DNA from: Candidatus Celerinatantimonas neptuna
GTDB taxonomy: Bacteria > Pseudomonadota > Gammaproteobacteria > Enterobacterales > Celerinatantimonadaceae
DNA: 64,000 bases
Assembly (NCBI GenBank): GCA_911810475.1
Contig: OU461276.1
Coordinates: 427,501-491,500, forward strand
Direction: 5' to 3'
A model generated the notes under the pieces. The model worked only from the letters and a program-made list of their open reading frames with translations. It was not told the origin of the DNA and did not search any database. Positions 31,460 to 41,067 of the stretch are shown in pieces (positions within the stretch are counted from its first letter, which is position 1; the number at the start of each line of letters is the position of its first letter). Made by a program: the position numbers and the translations under genes.

Positions 31460-31584
31460 TCATTTTCAACGAGCAGACAATCACACAAAAATAAATACAG
31501 TCTGAAATGACAACAAAATAAAAATGATCCAATGCTTCATAAAAAACAGATAAGTTGAGTAACCGATGAGATCAGGAAAACACT

Positions 31585-31962
31585 ATGTACGATAATTTAA
31601 AGAAAATTGGGATAATTCATCCAGAACATATTGAACGATATACCCTTCGTCAGGAAGTGAATAACGATATTTTGAAAATTTACTTCCAAAAAAACAAAGG
31701 CGATTTTTTTGCAAAAAGCATTAAATTAAAATTCCCTCGCCAGCAAAAAAAAGTTCTCGTAAATGGGGGAACCAACGAGTATAAAAACGTAACCGAGATC
31801 AGTCCCGAATTGCGGTACATCGTTGCAGATCTAGACCAATTGGTCAATAAAGAGCTCCATGAACAAGATGTAAAACGAAAAATTCTACTTGAACTAAGGC
31901 ATCTGGAAAAAGTTGTTACCCAGAAAATCGCTGAAATTGAACAAGATTTAGAACAACTTTAA
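31585..31962 (+). CDS. yaeH: DUF3461 family protein YaeH
   Basis: A 125-residue soluble protein that aligns along its whole length with E. coli Yae[64 protein letters not shown], and the helical ending [28 protein letters not shown], which looks like a coiled coil. No biochemical function is established for the family. The neighbourhood dapD-yaeH is conserved with E. coli, but here a 511-bp spacer rich in hairpins separates them, so yaeH probably has its own promoter. Confidence 0.9.
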   Translation: MYDNLKKIGIIHPEHIERYTLRQEVNNDILKIYFQKNKGDFFAKSIKLKFPRQQKKVLVNGGTNEYKNVTEISPELRYIVADLDQLVNKELHEQDVKRKILLELRHLEKVVTQKIAEIEQDLEQL

Positions 31963-31995
31963 CCATAATAGAGTCAATTCAAACGATTAGGATAC

Positions 31996-32310
31996 TTAAA
32001 ACAACGCATCCATTTCCTTTAATAATTGCAAAATATCATCAGTTGATTGGTGATATTCTTTAAACGCTTCTTCTGCATAAGGAGCTATCGACATCGATTT
32101 GGGAAGAAGGGTCCGCGCATCAAGTAGCGAGTGAAAACGAGGAATAAAAATAAACTGAAGCCACTGCTCAATACTTAAGGTATCAATAGCAAAAGGCTGT
32201 TGACTGACTAATTGATCCGGTGACGGATGATGAGACTGCCATAATTGAGCCGTCTTCAGATGGCGCTCTAATAAAAACAACTGAGAACGCAATCTCTGAT
32301 AATTATCCAT
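31996..32310 (-). CDS. yqcC: YqcC family protein
   Basis: A 104-residue all-helical protein matching E. coli YqcC: LRSQLFLLERHLKTAQLW, QPFAIDTLSIEQWLQFIFIPRFHSLLDARTLLP, and IAPYAEEAFKE, ending LKEMDALF. The ATG at 32310 follows a GGGGG tract 4 bp upstream; an in-frame upstream start adds seven residues. The function is unknown. In E. coli it accompanies the pseudouridine synthase gene truC, which is not here. It converges on yaeH with a 33-bp gap and is divergent from the DUF3549 gene. Confidence 0.88.
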   Translation of the reverse strand: MDNYQRLRSQLFLLERHLKTAQLWQSHHPSPDQLVSQQPFAIDTLSIEQWLQFIFIPRFHSLLDARTLLPKSMSIAPYAEEAFKEYHQSTDDILQLLKEMDALF

Positions 32311-32460
32311 GAAACCCCCATTTCTTTCCAAACAATCGATAACCTAAACAACCTAAAAAATAAAAAGGCAAAGTGATATATGATACCAAATTCTGGCCCA
32401 GACTACTCTTACGCCCAGTGATTGCTTATAATACTCTCAAATTCATAACACTCTGCACTA

Positions 32461-33495
32461 ATGAAAGCAATTGCGACGCTCAGTGAGATACTAACACTCG
32501 CAGGAAGTCAGTTTAAAGTTTATGATATGGGCCGGATAATATCCAAAATCCCAACGCAGCATTTTTATAAAATGGAAACAGCGGCACAGCCTTATCCAAC
32601 CCCTGTTGCCGGGTACGCTCGAATTGCACTATGCTTTTGGTCTATCCAAACACCGGATACACCTTACATTTGGTTTATTCAGTTTCCGGTCGATGAGCAG
32701 GGTTATATAAAACTTGCAGCCCGTGATCAGTTTTTGCAACTTGTCATCACCGCATTAGGTCAGGATCTATCCAAAACGCCAGATGATTCACACGCTAAAG
32801 CACTAGCAAATAATCCATGTATATTTAAGCCTGACGAACAAAAACTCGCCTTTTTTAATGCCCATCTAAAAGTCGACTTAGATCTGAATGCATCAAAATA
32901 TTATGAACATGCGCAGTCTTTCCTACAAGGAAATTTAGGTTGGGAAGAATGGTCTTCTGTTGCATTGCAAGGATTAGCAGATGTTACAGCCAGGCTGGAC
33001 AGAGAAGATAATAACCAGAAATTATGTCATGCACTCCCTTATCTTAACAAAACTATATGGGTCACATTAGCTCAATTACTTGAACATCAACCATTAGATC
33101 AACAGCTAACCCATTGCATTTGTCAATTGCATCAACAATGGCTCAAGGAACAGCACCCGTTATCTCATATGCTATTAAGAGCGATGGCATCCAGTCCTTT
33201 TAATACATTACGTCAGCAAGCATTACAAAGAGAGTTAACCGTTAGTAAAGATCCACAATTATTTATTGCGATCGCCGGCCGCCTATGGGCAGATCTTAAC
33301 AATGAAACAATCAATAAAACTTTCTTTGAAGCATTAGCTAAACTGCATGATCAAACTCTATTTAACCAATTATTTGCCGATTTAGTTGCCATTCCCATGC
33401 TTCGTGAACAGATGCTAACAAGGCTGAGAGATCCAAATCGTAGCCCCGATCTGGCAATGGCCATCGGACAATTGATACAGGCTACTCATGGCTAG
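32461..33495 (+). CDS. DUF3549 family protein
   Basis: A 344-residue soluble protein. The opening (TLSEILTLAGSQFKVYDMGRIISKI) and the sections ARIALCFWSIQTPDTPYIWFIQFPVDEQG and NPCIFKPDEQKLAFFNAHLKVDL are what I know as DUF3549, found beside syd or queF in Vibrio and Shewanella relatives. The C-terminal half is helical and repeat-like (LRAMASSPFNTLRQQALQREL..., LFIAIAGRLWADLNNETIN), reminiscent of HEAT-like helical packing. There are no catalytic motifs, signal peptide or membrane helices. The function is unknown. It overlaps the next gene by 8 bp. Confidence 0.8.
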   Translation: MKAIATLSEILTLAGSQFKVYDMGRIISKIPTQHFYKMETAAQPYPTPVAGYARIALCFWSIQTPDTPYIWFIQFPVDEQGYIKLAARDQFLQLVITALGQDLSKTPDDSHAKALANNPCIFKPDEQKLAFFNAHLKVDLDLNASKYYEHAQSFLQGNLGWEEWSSVALQGLADVTARLDREDNNQKLCHALPYLNKTIWVTLAQLLEHQPLDQQLTHCICQLHQQWLKEQHPLSHMLLRAMASSPFNTLRQQALQRELTVSKDPQLFIAIAGRLWADLNNETINKTFFEALAKLHDQTLFNQLFADLVAIPMLREQMLTRLRDPNRSPDLAMAIGQLIQATHG

Positions 33496-33832
33496 TATAT
33501 GGGGATTATTCATTATTTTACTGGTTGCTGGATTATTCTGGCGCCACCGACAACAGGCCGAATGTGCCAGACGACTCATAGAAAGACACTGTAAAGAGTT
33601 AGAGCTACAACTACTAACTATACACTATGCCGGCATTAACTGGCCAATGCTCGTTCAAAGGAAACTAGACTGGATTTATCGTTTTGAATTCACAAGCGTA
33701 CCAAACCGAAGATTTAACGGTTATCTTCATCTTTATAGCCGCCGGTATGAATTTGATATGCCCGCATACCCTTTCCCAGACGAATCATCCGATCACTGCG
33801 TAGCTGATTCAAGGCCACAAATAAAAGAATAA
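33488..33832 (+). CDS. DUF3301 family membrane-anchored protein
   Basis: A 114-residue protein with one N-terminal membrane helix (about residues 4-17, WGLFIILLVAGLFW). A basic helix follows (RHRQQAECARRLIERHCKELELQLLTI), then a short beta-rich cytoplasmic part with WIYRFEFTSVPNRRFNGYLHLYSRRYEFDMPAYPFPD. This layout is that of DUF3301, a family of unknown role that accompanies DUF3549. Its start overlaps the DUF3549 stop by 8 bp, so the two are probably made together and may interact at the membrane. Confidence 0.8.
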   Translation: MASIWGLFIILLVAGLFWRHRQQAECARRLIERHCKELELQLLTIHYAGINWPMLVQRKLDWIYRFEFTSVPNRRFNGYLHLYSRRYEFDMPAYPFPDESSDHCVADSRPQIKE

Positions 33833-33843
33833 AAGGAGTCACC

Positions 33844-34176
33844 ATGGATCTTCAGCCAATTTATCAAGCCATCCAGCTCATTATCGACCAACAGCAAAAG
33901 CCATCGCTTGCTCTGATTAAAAAACATTTGAAAAGCTCGTATCCTTTGCCTGTATTAATCAAAGCACTTAAAAATTATCAACAAAATAATAACGTACTCC
34001 AGGATACAGCAATAACATCAAAAGAGAATTCCCCGAATGAGCCTTCAGTACAAGAATTACTGGCTCGAATCGAGCAATTAGAAGAAAAACACAACCAACT
34101 ACTCGAAACAATAGAAGAGCTAAAGCAACAAACGATGCTAACCCATATTAATTCGCATTACTCGTCCCCTAAATGA
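33844..34176 (+). CDS. small helical/coiled-coil protein, function unknown
   Basis: A 110-residue soluble protein, with AAAGGAG 4 bp before its ATG. Residues 1-48 (IYQAIQLIIDQQQKPSLALIKKHLKSSYPLPVLIKALKNYQ) could form a small winged-helix-like unit similar in feel to KfrA N-termini. Residues 68-95 (VQELLARIEQLEEKHNQLLETIEELKQQ) are a strong coiled coil, so it should self-associate. I do not recognise the family. It follows the DUF3301 gene by 11 bp and overlaps convergent syd by 19 bp. A DNA-binding role is a guess. Confidence 0.65.
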   Translation: MDLQPIYQAIQLIIDQQQKPSLALIKKHLKSSYPLPVLIKALKNYQQNNNVLQDTAITSKENSPNEPSVQELLARIEQLEEKHNQLLETIEELKQQTMLTHINSHYSSPK

Positions 34177-34733
34177 ATGGGAACAAGATGTTCTAAAAAA
34201 ACGACCAGATTGGTTGCCAATATCTGCCTCTGGTTTTTCTTTCCTAAGACTTCTAGAAGAACTTCTCCAGTCCCATTCAAAATAGATATGACACGCATGT
34301 CATCTTGTGTAGCAGCAATAAATAATGTCTCAGGTTGACGGAGTCGACGCTGCATCAAAATATGAGCAATAAGATTCTCTTGAAGGCGAGATGTATCTTG
34401 ATCATTCCATGCCTGAACTAACGTCAGGTTTAGCTGTTCAAACCGAGCCTCAATCGCATCACTATAATAACGGCCATAAAAACGTTTAACGCTATCACAA
34501 AATTCAATCCCTAACGCTGATTCAGTTGCTGAAAAATCAACATACTCCTGGCGCAAAACGGGTTGCCATTCAATCCATCCATCAACCGGCTCGTTTCTCT
34601 GACAACACGAAGGCCATAGCGGGTCATCCTCAATTCGGGGAAAACCATTTTTCAGCCAAAACTGCTGACATCGCTCAATAAATTGATCGAAAGCTATATC
34701 CATATTTTGTTGCAAACATTGCGGCTCTGTCAT
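34158..34733 (-). CDS. syd: SecY-interacting protein Syd
   Basis: A 191-residue cytosolic protein homologous to E. coli Syd (181). The central and C-terminal parts match: [108 protein letters not shown]. Syd binds the basic cytoplasmic loops of SecY and can disrupt faulty translocon complexes. The start at 34733 is used; an internal ATG at 34703 is also possible because N-termini vary in the family. The gene is divergent from queF, as in other gammaproteobacteria. Confidence 0.92.
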   Translation of the reverse strand: MTEPQCLQQNMDIAFDQFIERCQQFWLKNGFPRIEDDPLWPSCCQRNEPVDGWIEWQPVLRQEYVDFSATESALGIEFCDSVKRFYGRYYSDAIEARFEQLNLTLVQAWNDQDTSRLQENLIAHILMQRRLRQPETLFIAATQDDMRVISILNGTGEVLLEVLGKKNQRQILATNLVVFLEHLVPIHLGDE

Positions 34734-34793
34734 GGATGTGTTTCACTCCTATTTCGGGTACACTTAGCCTATATTAGGCTTATCTTGAATACT

Positions 34794-35642
34794 ATGACCA
34801 AATCATCGACTTATCAAAATTCACCGGTATTAGCACAGCTTCAACTCGGAAAACAAAGCCAATATATTGAACATTATGCTCCAGAACTGTTACAACCTGT
34901 TCCCCGCAGCTTAAACCGCTCTCAGCTCAACCTTGATTCACAGCTACCGTTCAGTGGTTATGATCGTTGGACAATGTATGAGTTGTCATGGTTAAACCAA
35001 AGGGGAAAACCAGTCGTTGCACTAGGTGAAGCAATTATCTCTGCACAATCAGCCAATCTTGTCGAATCAAAATCTTTTAAGCTCTACCTAAACAGTTTTA
35101 ATCAGACTCAATTTGAAAGCTGGCAAGATGTTAAACAAACAATCGAAAAAGATCTAACCCATTGCGTCCAGGGCATTGTAGAAATTAAGTTATATGATCT
35201 AGATAGCATGGCTTCTATTGTCAAACCAGAAGGCGTATTGATAGATACTCTTGATATCGAAGTCGATAATTATCAATTCGATCCAACATTACTACAAAAG
35301 GCTGTATCATCAGACCTAACCGTAACCGAAGTATTGTCGAGTAATTTGCTCAAATCAAACTGTTTAGTGACAAGTCAACCTGACTGGGGAAGTGTGACAA
35401 TTCACTATCAGGGGAAAGCAATCAATCACGAATCATTACTCAGATATATTATTTCATTCCGGCGCCATAATGAATTTCATGAGCAATGTGTCGAGCGAAT
35501 ATTTACAGATATCATGAATTATTGTCATCCAGAAAAGCTAACCGTTTTTGCACGATATACCCGTCGGGGAGGTTTAGACATTAACCCATTTAGAAGTAAC
35601 TTTGAACAACAAAATTCAAATCAACGACTGATACGCCAATAA
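34794..35642 (+). CDS. queF: NADPH-dependent 7-cyano-7-deazaguanine reductase
   Basis: A 282-residue enzyme, exactly the E. coli QueF length. The catalytic cysteine is C190 ([17 protein letters not shown]) with D197. The substrate and cofactor motif [11 protein letters not shown] is at 91-101 and FHE lies near 229-231, all as in the YqcD-like two-domain QueF subfamily. It reduces the nitrile preQ0 to preQ1 for queuosine in tRNA anticodons. The ATG at 34794 yields the family N-terminus; an upstream in-frame start at 34683 lies inside syd. It precedes the TPR gene by 3 bp. Confidence 0.96.
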   Translation: MTKSSTYQNSPVLAQLQLGKQSQYIEHYAPELLQPVPRSLNRSQLNLDSQLPFSGYDRWTMYELSWLNQRGKPVVALGEAIISAQSANLVESKSFKLYLNSFNQTQFESWQDVKQTIEKDLTHCVQGIVEIKLYDLDSMASIVKPEGVLIDTLDIEVDNYQFDPTLLQKAVSSDLTVTEVLSSNLLKSNCLVTSQPDWGSVTIHYQGKAINHESLLRYIISFRRHNEFHEQCVERIFTDIMNYCHPEKLTVFARYTRRGGLDINPFRSNFEQQNSNQRLIRQ

Positions 35643-35645
35643 ATA

Positions 35646-37853
35646 ATGATCGCACCTGTTGTACGTCTTTCATCTCTAATCAGATTACTTGTGTGTCTCA
35701 TAGGCCCGTTATTTTTTATTAATCAGTGTCATGCCTATGGAAACGGGCTACTTCCTCTATCAGCGGACCTTCAAATCTATCACCACTTGATGGTTCAAAA
35801 CCCAGCACTTTGTTTGCAAAAAATAGATAAAACACTGCACCCTTCTTCATCTGAAACCCTTGTTTTCAGCACGCCGACGCAACCGATTATGCTCCATCAG
35901 ATAGCCGCATTGTGTGCCAACAGGGATGGCCAGAAAAATACGGCATTAAATCATATCAATCAAGCAATTCAAATTTCAGAACAAGCGAATCAACCATTAT
36001 TACTACTTCGTTCCTCGCTTATTAAAGCACAACTGCTGCTCGAAGCCCCCTCAGACCTAGAAGATGCTCAACTAATTTCCGTCCAGGTTCAACAAGACAT
36101 ATCCCAGTTATCTGTGCAATTACCTCTCTCATTAAGTTTTCAGTTGGCATTACTTAATGCAAGAATCAAACTGGCAAAACAACAGCGGCTTGCAGCAAAA
36201 GATCAATTCAACCGAGCTCTACAAATCGCTGAACTGACTCATAATCCACTCATGTTAGGGTGGGCACAAACATGGTTAGGAATTTATCACCAACAACTCG
36301 ATGAACCAGAACAAGCATTACTAAATTATACAAAAGCATTACGTTACGTAGCCGCTAACCGCTCTTCATCAGAATATCTTCGTTGTTATCTCAATCATTA
36401 TCTGAGTGAAATATACAGACATGAAAGTTCCTGGGATAAAGCACTTGAATACCAACGCATTGCAATCTCTTCCGCACAACGACTTGACAACAAAACCTTA
36501 ATCGCAGACAACATTGCCAGTATTGCACACATCTATCAGCTAACGGGCCAATATGATTTGGCACTTGTTCATTATCTAAATGCTCAAGATTTAGCTAAAC
36601 AGAATCACTATTTTGCTCTTGCTGCCAAAATTGACTTTTGGCTGGGCCAAACCTATCAGCAAAATCAAAATGATAGTCAGGCATTAGCTCATCTAAATAT
36701 AGCCAGACGTTATTTCCAAACCCCAATGAATCCCATATGGTTAATTAAAACATTACTTCTTATGGGAGAAATTCATATCGCAAATAACGAACCAGCAATA
36801 GCAATATTACAACTGACTAAAGCCGAAAGTCTCGCAGCGCAAATCCAATCTGTGCCCCACTCAGGAGAAATCCAGCAGCTACTCTCAATAGCTTATGAAC
36901 AAACAGGTGCATACCCAGAAGCATTAGCTCATTTCAAACAATTTCACCGATTAAGCCAGCAATATCAGCAATTACAAACCAAAAATAATAAAACTCAATT
37001 CTCTAAACACTATCAACTCATCGAATTGCAACAACAACTGGATCAACTTGTACAAAAAAATCGACAAATTAAAGACAGAGACCATAACCGGCGCTTCTTT
37101 ACCTTAGGCATCACCGGATTAGCCATCTTGTTAATCATCTTATGCTTCATGATGAAGCTAAGGCTTCGCAGATTTCAGCAGCAACGTCGAGAATTAGCAG
37201 ACAGACTTTATTATCATCCAAGAACCGGATGGCCAGCACTTGAAATGAGCGATTCGCCGCTTGAGCAATTACGAAAACTTGGTCATTATCCGATGTATAA
37301 TGGATTATATCCCTCCAAACAGCATGTCCTGTTTGTTGTTCGCATGTATGGTGAACTATTTACCCACCGAAGTGGTTTTGAGCAAAGAAAACAATTAGGC
37401 ACCTCTTTTGCACACCATATTTATCACCACTTTGGAGAACGCTTATTAGCCAGTCACTTAGGAGGACAAAGCTATCTATTTATCGCGCCATTAGGGGATA
37501 ATAGTGACGAACAGCTTTGCCAGCAATTACAGAACGTGATATCACAGTTCATACGAACTCGGAACCTGCAACAGAAAGTTGCCATAGGCTGCTGCACTAG
37601 CCCATTTTTGACAAAGGCTGAAGATGCGATTAATGATCAGGGCTTAATAGAAATAGCCCATTTAGCTCTCGATGCTGCTATAGCACAGGTCAGTAGAACT
37701 CAGGAACATCAGTGGGTCATATTAAAAGCAATACAATGTTCACCTGCTGCGTTTTTTCAATCAGAACATTTGATCGAAGATATCAGTGAAGCAATCCGGA
37801 AAGGGCTAGTCAAGGTCATAAGCTCTACCCCTAAAGATTCTATCAATTGGTAA
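35646..37853 (+). CDS. TPR-repeat membrane protein with degenerate GGDEF domain
   Basis: A 735-residue protein. A signal peptide (to about residue 31, CHAYG) leads into a periplasmic region of roughly 450 residues with several tetratricopeptide repeats (for example residues 205-245 LGWAQTWLGIYHQQLDEPEQALLNYTKALRY, and QYDLALVHYLNAQDLAKQ). A coiled-coil stalk and a membrane helix (about 483-504) follow. The C-terminal cytoplasmic domain is folded like GGDEF (HPRTGWPALE near its start), but the catalytic loop reads LGGQSYL instead of GGDEF, so it should not make cyclic di-GMP. It may bind nucleotide or regulate the active cyclase encoded next. Confidence 0.82.
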   Translation: MIAPVVRLSSLIRLLVCLIGPLFFINQCHAYGNGLLPLSADLQIYHHLMVQNPALCLQKIDKTLHPSSSETLVFSTPTQPIMLHQIAALCANRDGQKNTALNHINQAIQISEQANQPLLLLRSSLIKAQLLLEAPSDLEDAQLISVQVQQDISQLSVQLPLSLSFQLALLNARIKLAKQQRLAAKDQFNRALQIAELTHNPLMLGWAQTWLGIYHQQLDEPEQALLNYTKALRYVAANRSSSEYLRCYLNHYLSEIYRHESSWDKALEYQRIAISSAQRLDNKTLIADNIASIAHIYQLTGQYDLALVHYLNAQDLAKQNHYFALAAKIDFWLGQTYQQNQNDSQALAHLNIARRYFQTPMNPIWLIKTLLLMGEIHIANNEPAIAILQLTKAESLAAQIQSVPHSGEIQQLLSIAYEQTGAYPEALAHFKQFHRLSQQYQQLQTKNNKTQFSKHYQLIELQQQLDQLVQKNRQIKDRDHNRRFFTLGITGLAILLIILCFMMKLRLRRFQQQRRELADRLYYHPRTGWPALEMSDSPLEQLRKLGHYPMYNGLYPSKQHVLFVVRMYGELFTHRSGFEQRKQLGTSFAHHIYHHFGERLLASHLGGQSYLFIAPLGDNSDEQLCQQLQNVISQFIRTRNLQQKVAIGCCTSPFLTKAEDAINDQGLIEIAHLALDAAIAQVSRTQEHQWVILKAIQCSPAAFFQSEHLIEDISEAIRKGLVKVISSTPKDSINW

Positions 37854-37959
37854 TAAACGGGAGTATTTAATCAATGAGTCAAAATGACTTATTTTCCTAT
37901 TGCAATCAGCATGCTATGCTACTTTTCATGAAACGGCAATAAATCGGACCTTACGCCAT

Positions 37960-39546
37960 ATGAATGACGTTAACTCAGCACTTAGCCAGCTTGCTCGTGT
38001 CCGTGAGCAAATGAATCATACCAGCGAACAAGAGATGCCATTTATTGCTGAAAATTCTGAACATTTACAGGCTGTAAAGCGGCTCATCTCACATTTGTGT
38101 TTAATGTGTAAAGGTGTTGATCGGGCACTAGATAACCGACTTGCAGAACTGCGACAACAACTTGAAAAAGAAACAGATATAAAATCACTTGATGAACAGT
38201 GTAAACAAGCCGATATAGTCGTACGTCAACATCATCGCCAAATTGAAAACAATTTGCTTAAGCTTCAGGCGATGATTCCGGCGAGCTGTGAAAAATTGAG
38301 GCAAATTAACGGACTACCACCCAAATTACGACAACAACTCAGAGAATTTAGTGAGAAGCCAGCACCCTATAGCTACAGTGATAATTTAAAACGACTTTCA
38401 GAGACTTTAGAGTTTTATTATCAGGCACTGACAAACAAGCCAGGAGGAATAACACCTCTTAGGACTCAATCTAGCCAGCCATCGCCTAAACGAAGCCTCC
38501 TTGATAATCAGCAGCATCAACGTATTTGTGATGAATTACAACGCCTTATTAGCGAAATCGATTTCCATAATCAATCTCTCGAACAGCTACATAAAATTCG
38601 CAGTCAAATATTAGACGGTATTCCTCCAGAAATTCTGCCAGCAATTTGTCAGCAGGTTATCCAGTTCATGATCGAAGGCATGAGAGAAGAACGAAAAACA
38701 ACACAAGAATACCTACTCTCCCTGAATCAAGATCTCGGACAAATTGATAAACTATTTGATAGCAGTCTTGAAATCACCAAAAATATTCAACACAGTGCAG
38801 CCATCCAGAACAAAGTATTAAAACGCCAGGTCATGAATCTGGATACAGAAATCAAAACGGTCGAAAATCTGGGGTATGCCAAGCAACTCGTCCATCAACG
38901 AGTGATGCAAATAGAGAATCTCTTTCAGTCTAATGAAAAACTAGAAAATCAGGTCGATGAATTACTCAATCGACTGAGCCACATGGAAAATCAATTAGAA
39001 AAAATCAAAAAACAATCAACCCGGCAAGAACAGCAAGTAAATTCACAGAAAAAACAACTATTTATTGATAGCCTGACACAAATCTACAACCGATGTGCTC
39101 TTGATGAACGAATGGAACTAGAATACAAACGCTGGAAAAGATACGGATATGACCTTGGAATAGCCATTATAGACCTGGACCACTTTCGTATAATTAATAA
39201 GAAATTCGGACAGTTAGCCGGTGATAAAGCATTAAAAGTTATTGCCAGAGCCTTACAAAGTTCTCTTAGAGATACAGACTTTTTAGCACGTTTCGGTGGT
39301 GAAGAATTTGTGGTTCTAATGCCAAATATCAATGCCGATGATTTGATCCTTCCATTGGATCATCTTAGAGAGCATATATCAAGTCTGCCATTCCGCTTTA
39401 AACAGCAACAAGTCACGATTACCATTTCTATTGGTGCCACACTATTCCGTGATAATGATCGACTGTTAGATACATTTGAACGCGCAGACCAAGCCCTGTA
39501 TGAAGCTAAAAACCGGGGATGCAACGTAACTAATATTATTTTATAG
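37960..39546 (+). CDS. diguanylate cyclase with long coiled-coil N-terminus
   Basis: A 528-residue cytoplasmic protein. Residues 1-360 are almost wholly helical, with heptad-rich stretches (for example IENLFQSNEKLENQVDELLNRLSHMENQLEKIKKQ), and lack a recognisable sensor. The GGDEF domain occupies the last 165 residues with an intact GGEEF at 446-450 and the I-site RDTD at 437-440, five residues earlier. Cyclic di-GMP synthesis with feedback inhibition is expected. The ATG at 37960 is used; an in-frame TTG at 37900 would add 20 residues. It follows the TPR/degenerate-GGDEF gene by 106 bp on the same strand. Confidence 0.9.
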   Translation: MNDVNSALSQLARVREQMNHTSEQEMPFIAENSEHLQAVKRLISHLCLMCKGVDRALDNRLAELRQQLEKETDIKSLDEQCKQADIVVRQHHRQIENNLLKLQAMIPASCEKLRQINGLPPKLRQQLREFSEKPAPYSYSDNLKRLSETLEFYYQALTNKPGGITPLRTQSSQPSPKRSLLDNQQHQRICDELQRLISEIDFHNQSLEQLHKIRSQILDGIPPEILPAICQQVIQFMIEGMREERKTTQEYLLSLNQDLGQIDKLFDSSLEITKNIQHSAAIQNKVLKRQVMNLDTEIKTVENLGYAKQLVHQRVMQIENLFQSNEKLENQVDELLNRLSHMENQLEKIKKQSTRQEQQVNSQKKQLFIDSLTQIYNRCALDERMELEYKRWKRYGYDLGIAIIDLDHFRIINKKFGQLAGDKALKVIARALQSSLRDTDFLARFGGEEFVVLMPNINADDLILPLDHLREHISSLPFRFKQQQVTITISIGATLFRDNDRLLDTFERADQALYEAKNRGCNVTNIIL

Positions 39547-39700
39547 CCTGATGATCATTGGACTGCAATAATGCCTTGTAATTGAACAACAAGCAAATTC
39601 AGTGAATCAATCAAAACTAAAAAAGAAGCTACATAAAATCCCTTATACTCATAATATGGGCTATGTAATCTGGTATATGACAACTAACTAGGAGTCGTTG

Positions 39701-41065
39701 ATGATAACCTATGTCAATCCAGTCGGTAGTATGAATCTACTATCACAACTTGAAGTTGACCAATTAACAAAAACGGCTTCAAGCGATCTTTACCAACTTT
39801 ACCGTAACTGTAGCCTTGCAGTTCTAAACTCAGGAGTACAGACGGATTCCAGTCGGGATATTCTCCTACGCTGCAGTGATTTTGATATCAACGTGCTTAG
39901 CCGTGAACGAGGTGTCAAATTAGAACTCATCAACCCGCCCGAAAAAGCCTTTGTTGACAGTGAGCTAATCAGAGGTATTCAAGAGCATTTATTCAGCGTT
40001 CTGCGTGATGTGTTATACGTATCAAGCAAACTTAAACAAGATGACCATTTTGACCCAACGCAGCAATCTCATATCACCAATTTAATCTTCTCAATTTTAC
40101 GCAATGCTCAGACAATTCATCCAGCAATTGACCCCAATTTAGTCATCTGCTGGGGTGGACACTCCATTGATGATATCGAATATCAATATACACGAACGGT
40201 TGGAGCTGAACTCGGACTGAGGGAGCTCAATATCTGTACTGGATGCGGGCCAGGTGCAATGGAAGGCCCAATGAAGGGAGCAGCTGTCGGCCACGCCAGA
40301 CAACGCTACTCGAACAGACGCTATATTGGTTTAACCGAACCCAGCATTATTGCAGCTGAGCCTCCAAACTCGATCGTTAATGAGCTGGTCATTTTACCTG
40401 ATATTGAAAAACGTCTGGAAGCATTCGTCCGTTTGGGACATGCAATTGTCATTTTCCCCGGAGGAGTGGGCACTGCAGAAGAACTACTTTATATTTTAGG
40501 TGTGATGCTCACGCCGAGCAATACGCGCCAGCCATTACCAATTATTCTAACCGGCCCTAAAAATAGTGAAAACTACTTCCATACAATTGATCAATTCATA
40601 GCTGCAACATTAGGCAATCAAGCCCGAAAACATTATCAAATTATCATTGATGACGCACCCGCTGTTGCACAGATGATTAAACAAACGATGCCTAAAGTAA
40701 AAGATTTTCGAAGAGCAATGGGAGATGCTTATTCATTTAACTGGAGCCTTGAAATTGACCCATTGTTCCAACAACCATTTGTTCCAACACATGAAAGTGT
40801 CAGTCAATTGAATCTTCATTTCAATCAACAACCACAAGAGTTAGCAGCTAATCTCAGAAGAGCTTTCTCAGCCATCGTAGCTGGTAATGTCAAAGATGAA
40901 GGTATCCAGGCAGTAGAAGAAAATGGGCCTTTCCTCATTCATGGAGATCCTAAATTAATCCAACATTTAGATCAATTACTTAAGGATTTTATTGAACAAC
41001 ACCGAATGAAACTACCAGGTAGCCGCTATAACCCTTGTTATAAAGTAATCAGGAAGGAAAAATAA
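39701..41065 (+). CDS. ppnN: nucleotide 5'-monophosphate nucleosidase PpnN
   Basis: A 454-residue protein, the same length as E. coli PpnN (YgdH), matching it from [22 protein letters not shown] onward. The LOG-type core has [47 protein letters not shown] and the [15 protein letters not shown] motif. The enzyme hydrolyses purine and pyrimidine nucleoside 5'-monophosphates to base and ribose 5-phosphate, and in E. coli is activated by (p)ppGpp. The ATG at 39701 has GGAG 6 bp before it. It is followed after 2 bp by xni. Confidence 0.95.
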   Translation: MITYVNPVGSMNLLSQLEVDQLTKTASSDLYQLYRNCSLAVLNSGVQTDSSRDILLRCSDFDINVLSRERGVKLELINPPEKAFVDSELIRGIQEHLFSVLRDVLYVSSKLKQDDHFDPTQQSHITNLIFSILRNAQTIHPAIDPNLVICWGGHSIDDIEYQYTRTVGAELGLRELNICTGCGPGAMEGPMKGAAVGHARQRYSNRRYIGLTEPSIIAAEPPNSIVNELVILPDIEKRLEAFVRLGHAIVIFPGGVGTAEELLYILGVMLTPSNTRQPLPIILTGPKNSENYFHTIDQFIAATLGNQARKHYQIIIDDAPAVAQMIKQTMPKVKDFRRAMGDAYSFNWSLEIDPLFQQPFVPTHESVSQLNLHFNQQPQELAANLRRAFSAIVAGNVKDEGIQAVEENGPFLIHGDPKLIQHLDQLLKDFIEQHRMKLPGSRYNPCYKVIRKEK

Positions 41066-41067
41066 AG

